DNA from: 70-18 sp041691815
GTDB lineage: Bacteria > Pseudomonadota > Alphaproteobacteria > Acetobacterales > Acetobacteraceae
DNA length: 9,288 bases
Reading direction: 5' to 3'
Assembly: GCA_041691815.1 (NCBI GenBank)
Contig: JBEPTZ010000155.1
Coordinates: 1-9,288, forward strand
Positions within the stretch are counted from its first letter, which is position 1, and the number at the start of each line of letters is the position of its first letter. The position numbers were made by a program, and so were the translations under genes. Below, in pieces: positions 1 to 5,679 of this stretch. Below the pieces are notes generated by a model that was given only the letters and a program-made list of their open reading frames with translations, was not told the DNA's origin and searched no databases.

Positions 1-327
1 GTACTCGATGAAGCTCGCCACTTCGGCGAAAGCGATCGAGGCCGCGTCCGCGCTCGGCAACATGGCGATCGAAGACCCCAGCTTGTCGATGCCCACCGAC
101 TGCCCGGTGAGAAGTGCGTTTTTCGCGACGTCATCCGCCCGCGGCTCCCCGTCGAAGGGACGGGGCGCGCGCCAGCGGGTTTCCTGTCGCTTGGCCAGGC
201 CCTCTTGAAGCCAGAGGGGCGCCGTATCGCGTGTCGCGCGAGTAATCGCAAGGTGGGTGATCTCGTGAGCAAGCGTGTCTTCCCACGGAAAGCCGCCCGG
301 AGCGGCGCGGGGGGGGCTCGGGCGGCC
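1..327 (-). CDS. HEXXH metallopeptidase-like protein (peptidase MA / gluzincin type), internal fragment
   Basis: Seen: on the minus strand, the frame whose codons begin at 327, 324 and so on is open to the window edge. It contains HEITH (bases 253-267) and, 17 residues after its second His, the Glu of WLQEGLAK (bases 190-213). HEXXH followed by a Glu in a WLxEGLA context is the zinc-site arrangement of gluzincin-type, peptidase MA-like proteins; the two His and the later Glu would bind zinc and the HEXXH Glu would be the catalytic base. The remaining downstream residues look like ordinary globular protein and continue past base 1. There is no start codon: the frame stays open upstream only because it lies antisense to the LacI gene, so the 327 boundary is approximate. 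Codons such as CTT, ACT, ATT and CAA are commoner here than in the neighbouring genes. Inferred: a foreign or misjoined gene piece lacking both ends. Substrate and localisation cannot be told. Confidence 0.6.
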
Positions 328-339
328 TGGCTCCGCGCC

Positions 340-1320
340 ATGTCGATGGCCGTGGCGCGCGCGGCGGGAGTCGCCCAGTCCACCGTGTCCCGCTGCTTCA
401 GGAACGACAGCGCGATCTCCCCGGAGACCCGGGAGCTGGTGCTGGAAGTGGCGCGCAAGCTCGGCTATCTGCCGAATGTGCTGGCGCGCAGCCTGATCAC
501 CCGGCGCTCCAACCTGGTCGGCGTCATCGCCACTCGCTACACGCTGCGCGGCAATCCGGAAGCGATCTATGCGATCGGCCAGGCGCTGGCCGCCGCCGGC
601 AAGCAGGTGCTGCTGATCACCGCCGAGCATGACACGCCTTCGGTCGCCGATCTGCGCGGCTGGCTGGAATATCCGCTGGATGGGCTGATTTCCTGCGTGC
701 AACTGTCCGACGACGACATCAGGACCCTCCAGGCCCGGCAACTGACGCTGGTGCTCTACAACCGCCACTCGCCACGCATTGCGGTCGATTCGGTGACCGC
801 GAACCATTTCGCCGCCGCCGGCGAGGTGGCAACCGCGTTGCACGCCGCCGGGCATCGGCGCTTCCTCTGCGTCAGCGGCCCACCCGAGGCGCCGGTCAGC
901 CGGGAGCGCAGCGAGGGCTTCCTGCGCCGACTGCAGGCGCTCGGCATCAAGCAGACCCCGGTGATCGAGACCGATTATTCCTATGCCGGCGGGCGGGACG
1001 GCTTCCTCGCCGGCGTGCAGGGCGGGAGCCTGCCCGAGGCGGTGTTCTGCGCCAACGACCAGATCGCCTTCGGGGTGATGGACGCCTGCCGCTTCACCCT
1101 CGGCCTCGCGGTGCCGAAGGATATCTCGGTGGTCGGCTTCGACGATGTGCCCGAGGCGGCGCGGCCCGGCGACAGCCTGACCACCATGCACCAGGATACC
1201 GTGGACATGGCGCGCCAGGCGGTGGGACTGCTGCTGCAACGGCTGGCGGCGCCGGAGTTGCCGGTGATGCACGCCCAGGTGAATGCCCGCTTCGTCGTCC
1301 GGGGGTCGGCGCGGCTGTAA
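340..1320 (+). CDS. LacI-family transcriptional regulator
   Basis: DNA-binding repressor of the LacI/GalR family, probably sensing a sugar. From the ATG at 340 it is 326 aa, close to the family's usual 330-340. Residues about 3-24 form the helix-turn-helix (VARAAGVAQSTVSR), followed by the hinge (GYLPNVLARSL, about 42-52). A periplasmic-binding-protein-like effector domain fills the rest, with FCANDQIAFG and VVGFDDVP (about 265-271) as typical late motifs. The frame is open back to 205, but residues encoded before 340 do not resemble a LacI N-terminus and lie antisense to the metallopeptidase fragment, so 340 (or ATG 346) is preferred. No Shine-Dalgarno is visible, and only two residues precede helix 1, fewer than usual, so the true N-terminus may have been lost or altered at the junction near 300-350. 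It converges with the sugar ABC operon, whose upstream palindrome (4322-4335) is its likely operator. Family certain, ligand unknown. Confidence 0.9.
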   Translation: MSMAVARAAGVAQSTVSRCFRNDSAISPETRELVLEVARKLGYLPNVLARSLITRRSNLVGVIATRYTLRGNPEAIYAIGQALAAAGKQVLLITAEHDTPSVADLRGWLEYPLDGLISCVQLSDDDIRTLQARQLTLVLYNRHSPRIAVDSVTANHFAAAGEVATALHAAGHRRFLCVSGPPEAPVSRERSEGFLRRLQALGIKQTPVIETDYSYAGGRDGFLAGVQGGSLPEAVFCANDQIAFGVMDACRFTLGLAVPKDISVVGFDDVPEAARPGDSLTTMHQDTVDMARQAVGLLLQRLAAPELPVMHAQVNARFVVRGSARL

Positions 1321-1326
1321 GCAAGC

Positions 1327-1350
1327 GGTTCTTTTTTGGAAAAAAGAACC
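1327..1350. terminator. A/T-rich perfect hairpin after lacI-type gene
   Basis: GGTTCTTTTTT, a 2-base GG gap, then AAAAAAGAACC: a perfect 11-bp inverted repeat beginning 6 bases after the LacI stop codon. The T6/A6 core lets it serve either strand. The GG alone is too short for a loop, so the innermost pairs would open. First of three adjacent hairpins between convergent genes. Confidence 0.6.
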
Positions 1351-1413
1351 AAAAAACTCATCCCCTGGAGTCTCGCCGGTGAAGCCAGACTCCAGGGGAT
1401 GAAAAGTTTTTTT
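1351..1413. terminator. Bidirectional rho-independent terminator between convergent genes
   Basis: CATCCCCTGGAGTCT (1359-1373) and AGACTCCAGGGGATG (1387-1401) form a perfect 15-bp stem with a 13-nt loop. The flanks AAAAAACT (1351-1358) and AGTTTTTT (1405-1412) also pair, leaving a 3-A bulge. A GC-containing stem with a T run on the plus-strand 3' side (1407-1413), and a matching A run on the other side that reads as T on the minus strand, is the standard layout of a two-way intrinsic terminator. It serves the LacI gene (+) and the ABC operon (-). Confidence 0.85.
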
Positions 1414-1414
1414 G

Positions 1415-1438
1415 CTTCTTTTTGTTCACAAAAAGAAG
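1415..1438. terminator. A/T-rich perfect hairpin near the 3' end of the ABC operon
   Basis: CTTCTTTTTG (1415-1424) and CAAAAAGAAG (1429-1438) form a perfect 10-bp inverted repeat with loop TTCA. The outer AAGT/ACTT (1404-1407 and 1439-1442) can add four pairs. It lies 11 bases beyond the stop of the binding-protein gene and resembles the hairpin at 1327-1350. Auxiliary terminator, or part of a dispersed repeat. Confidence 0.6.
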
Positions 1439-1449
1439 ACTTCCTAATC

Positions 1450-2409
1450 TCACTGACACTTCATCTTATAGACGAACTTCTGCACATCCGGGCTGTCGAT
1501 GTTATCCTTGGTGGCGATCACGAACGGGGTATGGACCTCGCGCTCGATCGTCTTGCCTTCCAGCGCATGCACCATCATTTCCACGCCAAGCTGGCCCACC
1601 CGGAACGGGTATTGCACCACATCGGCGGTGACGATGCCCTTGCGGATATCCTCGACGATCGGGTCCGAGGTGTCGAAGCCGACGATCTTGATCTTGCCGA
1701 TCATCCCGGCCTCACGCACGCCGGTTGCAGCCCCCTCGGTGTTGTTGGTGGTGATGGTGAAGATGCCGGCGAGGTCCGGGTTCGCGGCGATCGTCGCGGT
1801 CACGATGCCGGCGGCCTTGGCGGTCTGGTTGTTGCTGTATTGCACGCCGAGATACTCGATATTCGGGTGCTTCTTGATCTCATCGACGAAGCCCTGCAGC
1901 CGCTGCTGCGCCACCGCGGCGGCCGGCGAGTTCTCCATCGCCAGCACCTTGCCCTTGTCGCCGATCGCCTGAGCCAGGGCCATCGCCGCCTGCTGGCCGC
2001 CGAGGACGTTGTCGGACTGGATGTTGGCGATCGCCACGCTCATGTCCTTGAGATCACCGTCGATCGAGATGATCTTGATCCCCATCGCCTTGGCCTGCAG
2101 CAGCGTGGGCGTCATCGCCACCGGATCGTCGGCGGTGAACATGATGCCGTCCGGCTGCGAGGCGATCACCGCGTCCAGCACCTTCATCTGCATCGCCGGC
2201 TGATACTGCGCCGGGCCCTGCGCATCGAACTTGACGTTGCCCATCTTCTTCGCCTGGTCAAGGCCGCCGCAGGCCACCGTGGAGTAGAACGGGTTGCCGG
2301 TGAGGCCCATGATGTAGGTGATCTTGTAGTCCTTGGCGAAAGCCGCCTGGGTCAGCCCGAACGAGGCGGCCAGCGCCAGCGAGAGTGCGGTGGTGAGTTT
2401 CAGTCGCAT
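1450..2409 (-). CDS. Sugar-type ABC transporter periplasmic substrate-binding protein
   Basis: Periplasmic receptor that delivers substrate to the adjacent permease and ATPase; 319 aa. Residues 1-25 are a classical Sec signal peptide (MRLK, hydrophobic core, AFA before KDYK, cut after Ala25). The mature part is a two-lobe Peripla_BP_4 / ribose-binding-like fold: the opening strand ITYIMGLTGNPFY, the lobe motif DGIMFTADDPVAMTP, IISIDGD, and late GIFTITTNNTEGAATG and KIVGFDTSDP, all at the places expected for RbsB-like proteins. The start at 2409 is supported by AGGGAG 10 nt upstream. It is the last gene of the operon, 38 bp after the permease, and is followed by the terminator cluster. Many operons of this type put the binding protein first. 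Substrate is probably a sugar or polyol because of the CUT2-like partners and LacI regulator, but it cannot be read from sequence. Confidence 0.93.
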   Translation of the reverse strand: MRLKLTTALSLALAASFGLTQAAFAKDYKITYIMGLTGNPFYSTVACGGLDQAKKMGNVKFDAQGPAQYQPAMQMKVLDAVIASQPDGIMFTADDPVAMTPTLLQAKAMGIKIISIDGDLKDMSVAIANIQSDNVLGGQQAAMALAQAIGDKGKVLAMENSPAAAVAQQRLQGFVDEIKKHPNIEYLGVQYSNNQTAKAAGIVTATIAANPDLAGIFTITTNNTEGAATGVREAGMIGKIKIVGFDTSDPIVEDIRKGIVTADVVQYPFRVGQLGVEMMVHALEGKTIEREVHTPFVIATKDNIDSPDVQKFVYKMKCQ

Positions 2410-2447
2410 GTCCTGTCGTCTCCCTGATGAATTTATCGGTGTCGCGT

Positions 2448-3476
2448 TCAGCCGTGATCGCGATTCTGGCGCTTGAGCTGGTCGGCATAGACGGCGGCGA
2501 TCACCACGAAGCCGACGGCGACCATCTGCCAGAACGGCTGCACCCCCATGATGATGAAGCCGTTGGCCAGCACGGCGGGGATGAACACGCCGATCACCGT
2601 GCCGATGATGGTGCCGCGCCCGCCGTACAGGCTGGTGCCGCCCAGCACCACCGCGGTGATCGCGTCCAGCGGGTCGTTCATGTGGCCCTCCAGAGTGGTG
2701 GTGGAGAACCTGCCCAGCGAGAGCATGGCGGCGACGCCGGCCAGCACGCCGCTCAGCACGTACAGGCTCAGCAGGTGCCCCGGCACGTTGATGCCGGCGC
2801 GGCGCGAGGCCTCGGGGTTGGAGCCGACCAGATAGGTGTGCCGGCCATAGCGGGTGAGGTGCAGCACGATCATGCCGATCACCGTGAACACCGCGGCGAT
2901 CAGCACCAGCCAGGGCACCCCGGCGATGCTGCCGGTGCCGAGCGCGATCAGCGGGTCCGGCACGGTGCGCACATCGTTGCCGCTGGTGATCAGATAGGCC
3001 AGCCCGAGCGCCGAACCCATCGAGCCCAGCGTGGTGATCAGCGCCGATACCCGCAGCTTGGCGATGCAGAATCCGTTGAATGCCCCCCAGGCCAGGCCGG
3101 CCACCAGCGCCACCCCGGTGCCGAGCACCACGGTGCTGACGCTGTTGGTGCCGAGCGCCTCCATCGCCTTGGCGGCGGCGACGCCGGAAAACACCAGCAC
3201 CGAGCCCACCGACAGGTCGAAGCCGCCGGCGATCATCACGAAGGTCATGCCCATCGAGATGATCATCAGCACCGAGGCATCCATGAAGATGTTGCGGATG
3301 TTGAAGGTGCTGGCGAAGGTATGCGGCCGCATGAAGCCGAAGAACGCCATCAGCAGGATCAGGATCACCAGCATGTAGGCGGGTGAGGATGTCGCCCCGG
3401 AGCGCAGTCTGCGCCGCAGCGAAGGCGGCGCCAGCAGCACCGAATCGTTGACCAGGTCGGCGTTCACCTGGCTCAT
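2448..3476 (-). CDS. Sugar-type (CUT2) ABC transporter permease
   Basis: Inner-membrane channel subunit of the BPD_transp_2 / RbsC-AraH-XylH family; 342 aa, a usual length. After a hydrophilic N-terminus of about 32 residues the protein is a chain of hydrophobic segments, starting at about residue 34. Diagnostic stretches are GGFDLSVGS (84-92), the cytoplasmic loop GRHTYLVGSNPEASRRAGI (211-229), which should contact the ATPase, and DAITAVVLGGTSLYGGRG (271-288). The start is fixed by a strong GGAAGGAG 7-8 nt upstream and by a 4-bp ATGA overlap with the ATPase stop, which implies translational coupling. A homodimer of this protein would be expected in the membrane. Its neighbours are the ATPase upstream and the binding protein downstream. 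Family assignment is firm; substrate is not known. Confidence 0.94.
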   Translation of the reverse strand: MSQVNADLVNDSVLLAPPSLRRRLRSGATSSPAYMLVILILLMAFFGFMRPHTFASTFNIRNIFMDASVLMIISMGMTFVMIAGGFDLSVGSVLVFSGVAAAKAMEALGTNSVSTVVLGTGVALVAGLAWGAFNGFCIAKLRVSALITTLGSMGSALGLAYLITSGNDVRTVPDPLIALGTGSIAGVPWLVLIAAVFTVIGMIVLHLTRYGRHTYLVGSNPEASRRAGINVPGHLLSLYVLSGVLAGVAAMLSLGRFSTTTLEGHMNDPLDAITAVVLGGTSLYGGRGTIIGTVIGVFIPAVLANGFIIMGVQPFWQMVAVGFVVIAAVYADQLKRQNRDHG

Positions 3477-4297
3477 GCGGCAGCTCCTTCCTCGATATCC
3501 AGTGCGCCGGTCATCGCGCCGACCAGGTCCTGAATGGTGATGCCGTCATTGCGCAGCCGGGCGATGCGCCGGCCGAGCCGCAAGACCTCGACGGTGTCGG
3601 CCACCTGCAGCACGTCGCGCATGTTATGGCTGATGAACACCACGGCGATGCCGGTGTCGCGGATGCGGCGGATCAGTTCGAGCGTGCGGCCGGTTTGCAG
3701 CACCCCCAGTGCCGCGGTCGGTTCGTCCATGAACACCACGCTGTTCGCCCACATGATCGAGCGGCAGATCGCCACACTCTGGCGCTGCCCGCCGGACAGG
3801 CTGGAGATCGGCGTGTCCATGTCCTTCAGGCTGACCTTCAGCCGCTGGAAGGCAATCAGGCTCTCGCGCCGCATCGCTGCGTTGTCGAGAAAGCCGAGGC
3901 GGCCGAGCAGGCCGGGCAGCAGCTTCTCGCGGCCCATGAACATGTTGGCGGCAGGGCTGAGGTCCTGCGCCACCGAAAGGTCCTGGTAGACCGTCTCGAT
4001 CCCGGCGGCATGTGCCGCGGCCGGCGAGTCGAACGTCATCTTCTGCCCACGCACGAAGATCTCGCCGGCGGTCGGCCGATAGACGCCGCTGAGGATTTTC
4101 ACCAGCGTGCTCTTGCCGGCGCCGTTATCGCCGATCAGCGCCGTCACCTCGCCGGGATGGGCGGTGAAGTCGGCGCCGCGCAGGGCTTCGACATGACCGA
4201 AATTCTTGGTGATCGCGCGCGCTTCGAGAATCGGCGCCGTAGCGGCGGCCGGCGAAGCGGGCGCGTTGTGCGCCGGGTCGTGGGCTGCTTCGGCCAT
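3473..4297 (-). CDS. Sugar-type ABC transporter ATP-binding protein, single-domain (FrcA-like)
   Basis: Cytoplasmic ATPase that powers the transporter; 274 aa with one complete nucleotide-binding domain. Visible motifs: Walker A GDNGAGKST (56-64), Q-loop Gln105 in VYQDLS, signature LSGGQ (167-171), Walker B VVFMDEP (187-193), and switch His224 in FISHNMRD. About 23 Ala/Pro-rich residues precede the domain. Classical CUT2 ATPases such as RbsA are about 500 aa with two such domains; this half-size form resembles FrcA of the rhizobial fructose transporter and would act as a homodimer. The start at 4297 is supported by AGGGA 8 nt upstream, and the stop overlaps the permease start by 4 bp. It is the first gene of the operon. 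The palindrome at 4322-4335 lies in its leader, so repression by the LacI protein is likely. Confidence 0.94.
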   Translation of the reverse strand: MAEAAHDPAHNAPASPAAATAPILEARAITKNFGHVEALRGADFTAHPGEVTALIGDNGAGKSTLVKILSGVYRPTAGEIFVRGQKMTFDSPAAAHAAGIETVYQDLSVAQDLSPAANMFMGREKLLPGLLGRLGFLDNAAMRRESLIAFQRLKVSLKDMDTPISSLSGGQRQSVAICRSIMWANSVVFMDEPTAALGVLQTGRTLELIRRIRDTGIAVVFISHNMRDVLQVADTVEVLRLGRRIARLRNDGITIQDLVGAMTGALDIEEGAAA

Positions 4298-4318
4298 TCT
4301 GGCGTTCCCTCATGCGTT

Positions 4319-4338
4319 CTGTGCATTCGAATGCATAG
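4319..4338. promoter_or_regulatory. Predicted LacI-family operator of the ABC operon
   Basis: TGCATTCGAATGCA (4322-4335) is a perfect 14-bp palindrome centred on CG. Extending three bases on each side adds two more symmetric pairs, giving 9 of 10 matched half-site positions over 20 bp. LacI-family operators are typically even palindromes with a central CG. The site lies 25 bp upstream of the ATPase ATG and just downstream of a possible -10, where binding would block transcription. Assignment to the regulator at 340-1320 is an inference from context. Confidence 0.65.
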
Positions 4339-4339
4339 C

Positions 4340-4369
4340 AGATTAGGCAGGCAATTCAGGCGCCAGCAA
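4340..4369 (-). promoter_or_regulatory. Possible promoter of the ABC operon
   Basis: Reading the minus strand, TTGCTG (4369-4364) is followed after 18 nt by TAATCT (4345-4340), a fair sigma-70-like pair. The predicted operator would cover the region just after the -10. Match is moderate and start site unproven. Confidence 0.35.
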
Positions 4370-4472
4370 GCACCAAAAACGCCTCGTTCTGGTCAGTTGG
4401 CGAAGGCGTCGCGGCGATCGTCGTGCCGCCCGCGCGGCGTTGGATCGATGGCCTCGAGCGGTATGTCGCCGC

Positions 4473-5483
4473 TCATTGCTGCGTCGCATCCGGCGGCTCG
4501 ACGCCAGTGCCACCGAGCAGGGTGACCGCATCGGCCAGCGCCGGCGCGAGGCCGCGCAGCCGCGGCAGGCAGGTGTCGCGCAGCGCGCCGAACGCCGCCG
4601 CGGCGGCATGTCTGGCCAGCGCGGCCGGGCCGTCCTCGCGGCACAGCAGACTCAGCGTGCGGCTGAAGCCGGGCGACGGCAGCGGCAGCGAATACGTGCC
4701 GGCGGCGCTGGCCGCACCCTGCAGCAGGCAGAGCGGGGTGGTGATCGCCCAGCCGATGCCGGCCGCGACCATCGCCACCAGCGCGTCCGAACCATCGATC
4801 TCGATCCGCCGCTCGCTGCCGCAGCCGACGCGGCGCAGATGCCGCTCGATCTGCCGGCCGGTATGCGAGCGGGCGCTGTAGCGGATCATCGGCAGGCTGG
4901 CCGCCAGCGTGTCGAGCGAGATCGGGGCGGTGGGCGAACCCGGCGCCGGCAGCGAACGCGGCAGCAGCAGCACGAACGGCTCCCGCCACAGCGGAAAGCG
5001 CAGCAGGCCGTCCATGTCCTCCAGCGGATCGGAGGTGACGATCGCATCCACCTGCCGCCCGATCAGCGCCTCGCCCAGCGACGGCGCCAGGCCGGACCAT
5101 ACCACGACACGGGTGGCAGCCCCGGTCAGCACGCGAATCAGTTCCGGCCCGGCGGTGGAGGCGAAGGTGTCGACCAGGCCGAGCCGCAATTCCTGCGCCG
5201 GGGTGCTGCCCGCCTCGGTGACCGCATGCGCCAGCTGCGCCGCGTCGCGCAGCAGCGGTTCGGCGCGCTGGCGCAGCAACATTCCGGCCGCCGTCGGCAC
5301 CACCGGGCGGCTGCCACGCACCACCAGCGCCACGCCCAGTTCGCCCTCAAGCCGCCGGACGGTCTGCGACACTGCTGACTGGGTCAGGCCGAGGCGGCTG
5401 GCGGCGATGGTCATGCTTCCGGACGTGGCAACCTCCACAAATACCCGCAGCGCCCGCAGGTCCAACGGCGATCGTTCGGTCAT
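4473..5483 (-). CDS. LysR-family transcriptional regulator
   Basis: DNA-binding regulator, 336 aa from the ATG at 5483. The N-terminus is the standard LysR winged helix-turn-helix: LDLRALRVFVEVATSGSM, then AASRLGLTQSAVSQTVRRLE (residues about 27-46), then the wing with VRGSRPVVPTAAG. The rest is a LysR effector-binding domain (LRLGLVDTFAS; DAIVTSDPLEDMDGL; a late GIGWAITTPLCLL). The frame can also start at a TTG (5537), but the ATG places the HTH at the usual distance; neither has a clear Shine-Dalgarno. The C-terminus is about 30 residues longer than many LysR proteins. The gene is divergent from the amine oxidase at 5680, the usual arrangement for a LysR protein and its target, so it probably activates that gene in response to an N-methylated amine or amino acid (inference). 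It is also codirectional with the ABC operon 175 bp downstream. Confidence 0.92.
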   Translation of the reverse strand: MTERSPLDLRALRVFVEVATSGSMTIAASRLGLTQSAVSQTVRRLEGELGVALVVRGSRPVVPTAAGMLLRQRAEPLLRDAAQLAHAVTEAGSTPAQELRLGLVDTFASTAGPELIRVLTGAATRVVVWSGLAPSLGEALIGRQVDAIVTSDPLEDMDGLLRFPLWREPFVLLLPRSLPAPGSPTAPISLDTLAASLPMIRYSARSHTGRQIERHLRRVGCGSERRIEIDGSDALVAMVAAGIGWAITTPLCLLQGAASAAGTYSLPLPSPGFSRTLSLLCREDGPAALARHAAAAAFGALRDTCLPRLRGLAPALADAVTLLGGTGVEPPDATQQ

Positions 5484-5545
5484 GACCGCGAACCGGGTGG
5501 GCGCATCCTGCAACTCCTGGCGACATGGTTTGGGCAACCCGCATG

Positions 5546-5574
5546 CTGACGCAACAACGCGTTGACTGTATAAA
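5546..5574 (+). promoter_or_regulatory. Likely promoter of the amine oxidase gene
   Basis: CTGACG (5546-5551) and TATAAA (5569-5574) are separated by 17 nt, with 4 of 6 and 5 of 6 matches to the sigma-70 consensus. It lies in the LysR/oxidase intergenic region and would give a leader of about 100 nt. Confidence 0.5.
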
Positions 5575-5590
5575 AATATCTACTGCTCAA
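5562..5590. promoter_or_regulatory. A/T-rich dyad, possible LysR binding site
   Basis: A markedly A/T-rich island in GC-rich DNA, with TTGA (5562-5565) and TCAA (5587-5590) as inverted arms 21 nt apart that span the predicted -10 of the oxidase promoter. LysR proteins bind interrupted dyads in such divergent regions. The arms are short, so this is tentative. Confidence 0.3.
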
Positions 5591-5679
5591 CATAAGAAAG
5601 CCCCCCAGTCGCCGCCGCACGGTTCGCGCCGACCGCGGCCGGGCCTAGCGTTGGCTGCTGAACAGGGAGCCGCCGGCGC

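Noticed and set aside
205..339. Extended N-terminus of the LacI protein (45 extra residues from ATG 205)
   Set aside because: These residues do not resemble a LacI N-terminus; the opposite strand carries HEITH...WLQEGLAK, a far better coding signal.
1336..2427. Long plus-strand open frame over the binding-protein gene
   Set aside because: His/Asp/Arg-rich shadow of a gene with a clear signal peptide and family motifs on the other strand.
2427..3386. Long plus-strand open frame over the permease gene
   Set aside because: Shadow: low-complexity His/Gln/Ala/Gly composition, no domain, while the minus strand encodes a membrane protein with family motifs.
4356..4385. Possible terminator between the LysR gene and the ABC operon (AGGCG...CGCCT arms)
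   Set aside because: Stem is only 5 bp with a long loop; the T run lies inside rather than after the stem; it overlaps the possible -35.
3626..4525. Plus-strand open frame over the ATPase and the start of the operon leader
   Set aside because: Shadow of an ABC ATPase with all its catalytic motifs on the minus strand; it also crosses a regulatory region.
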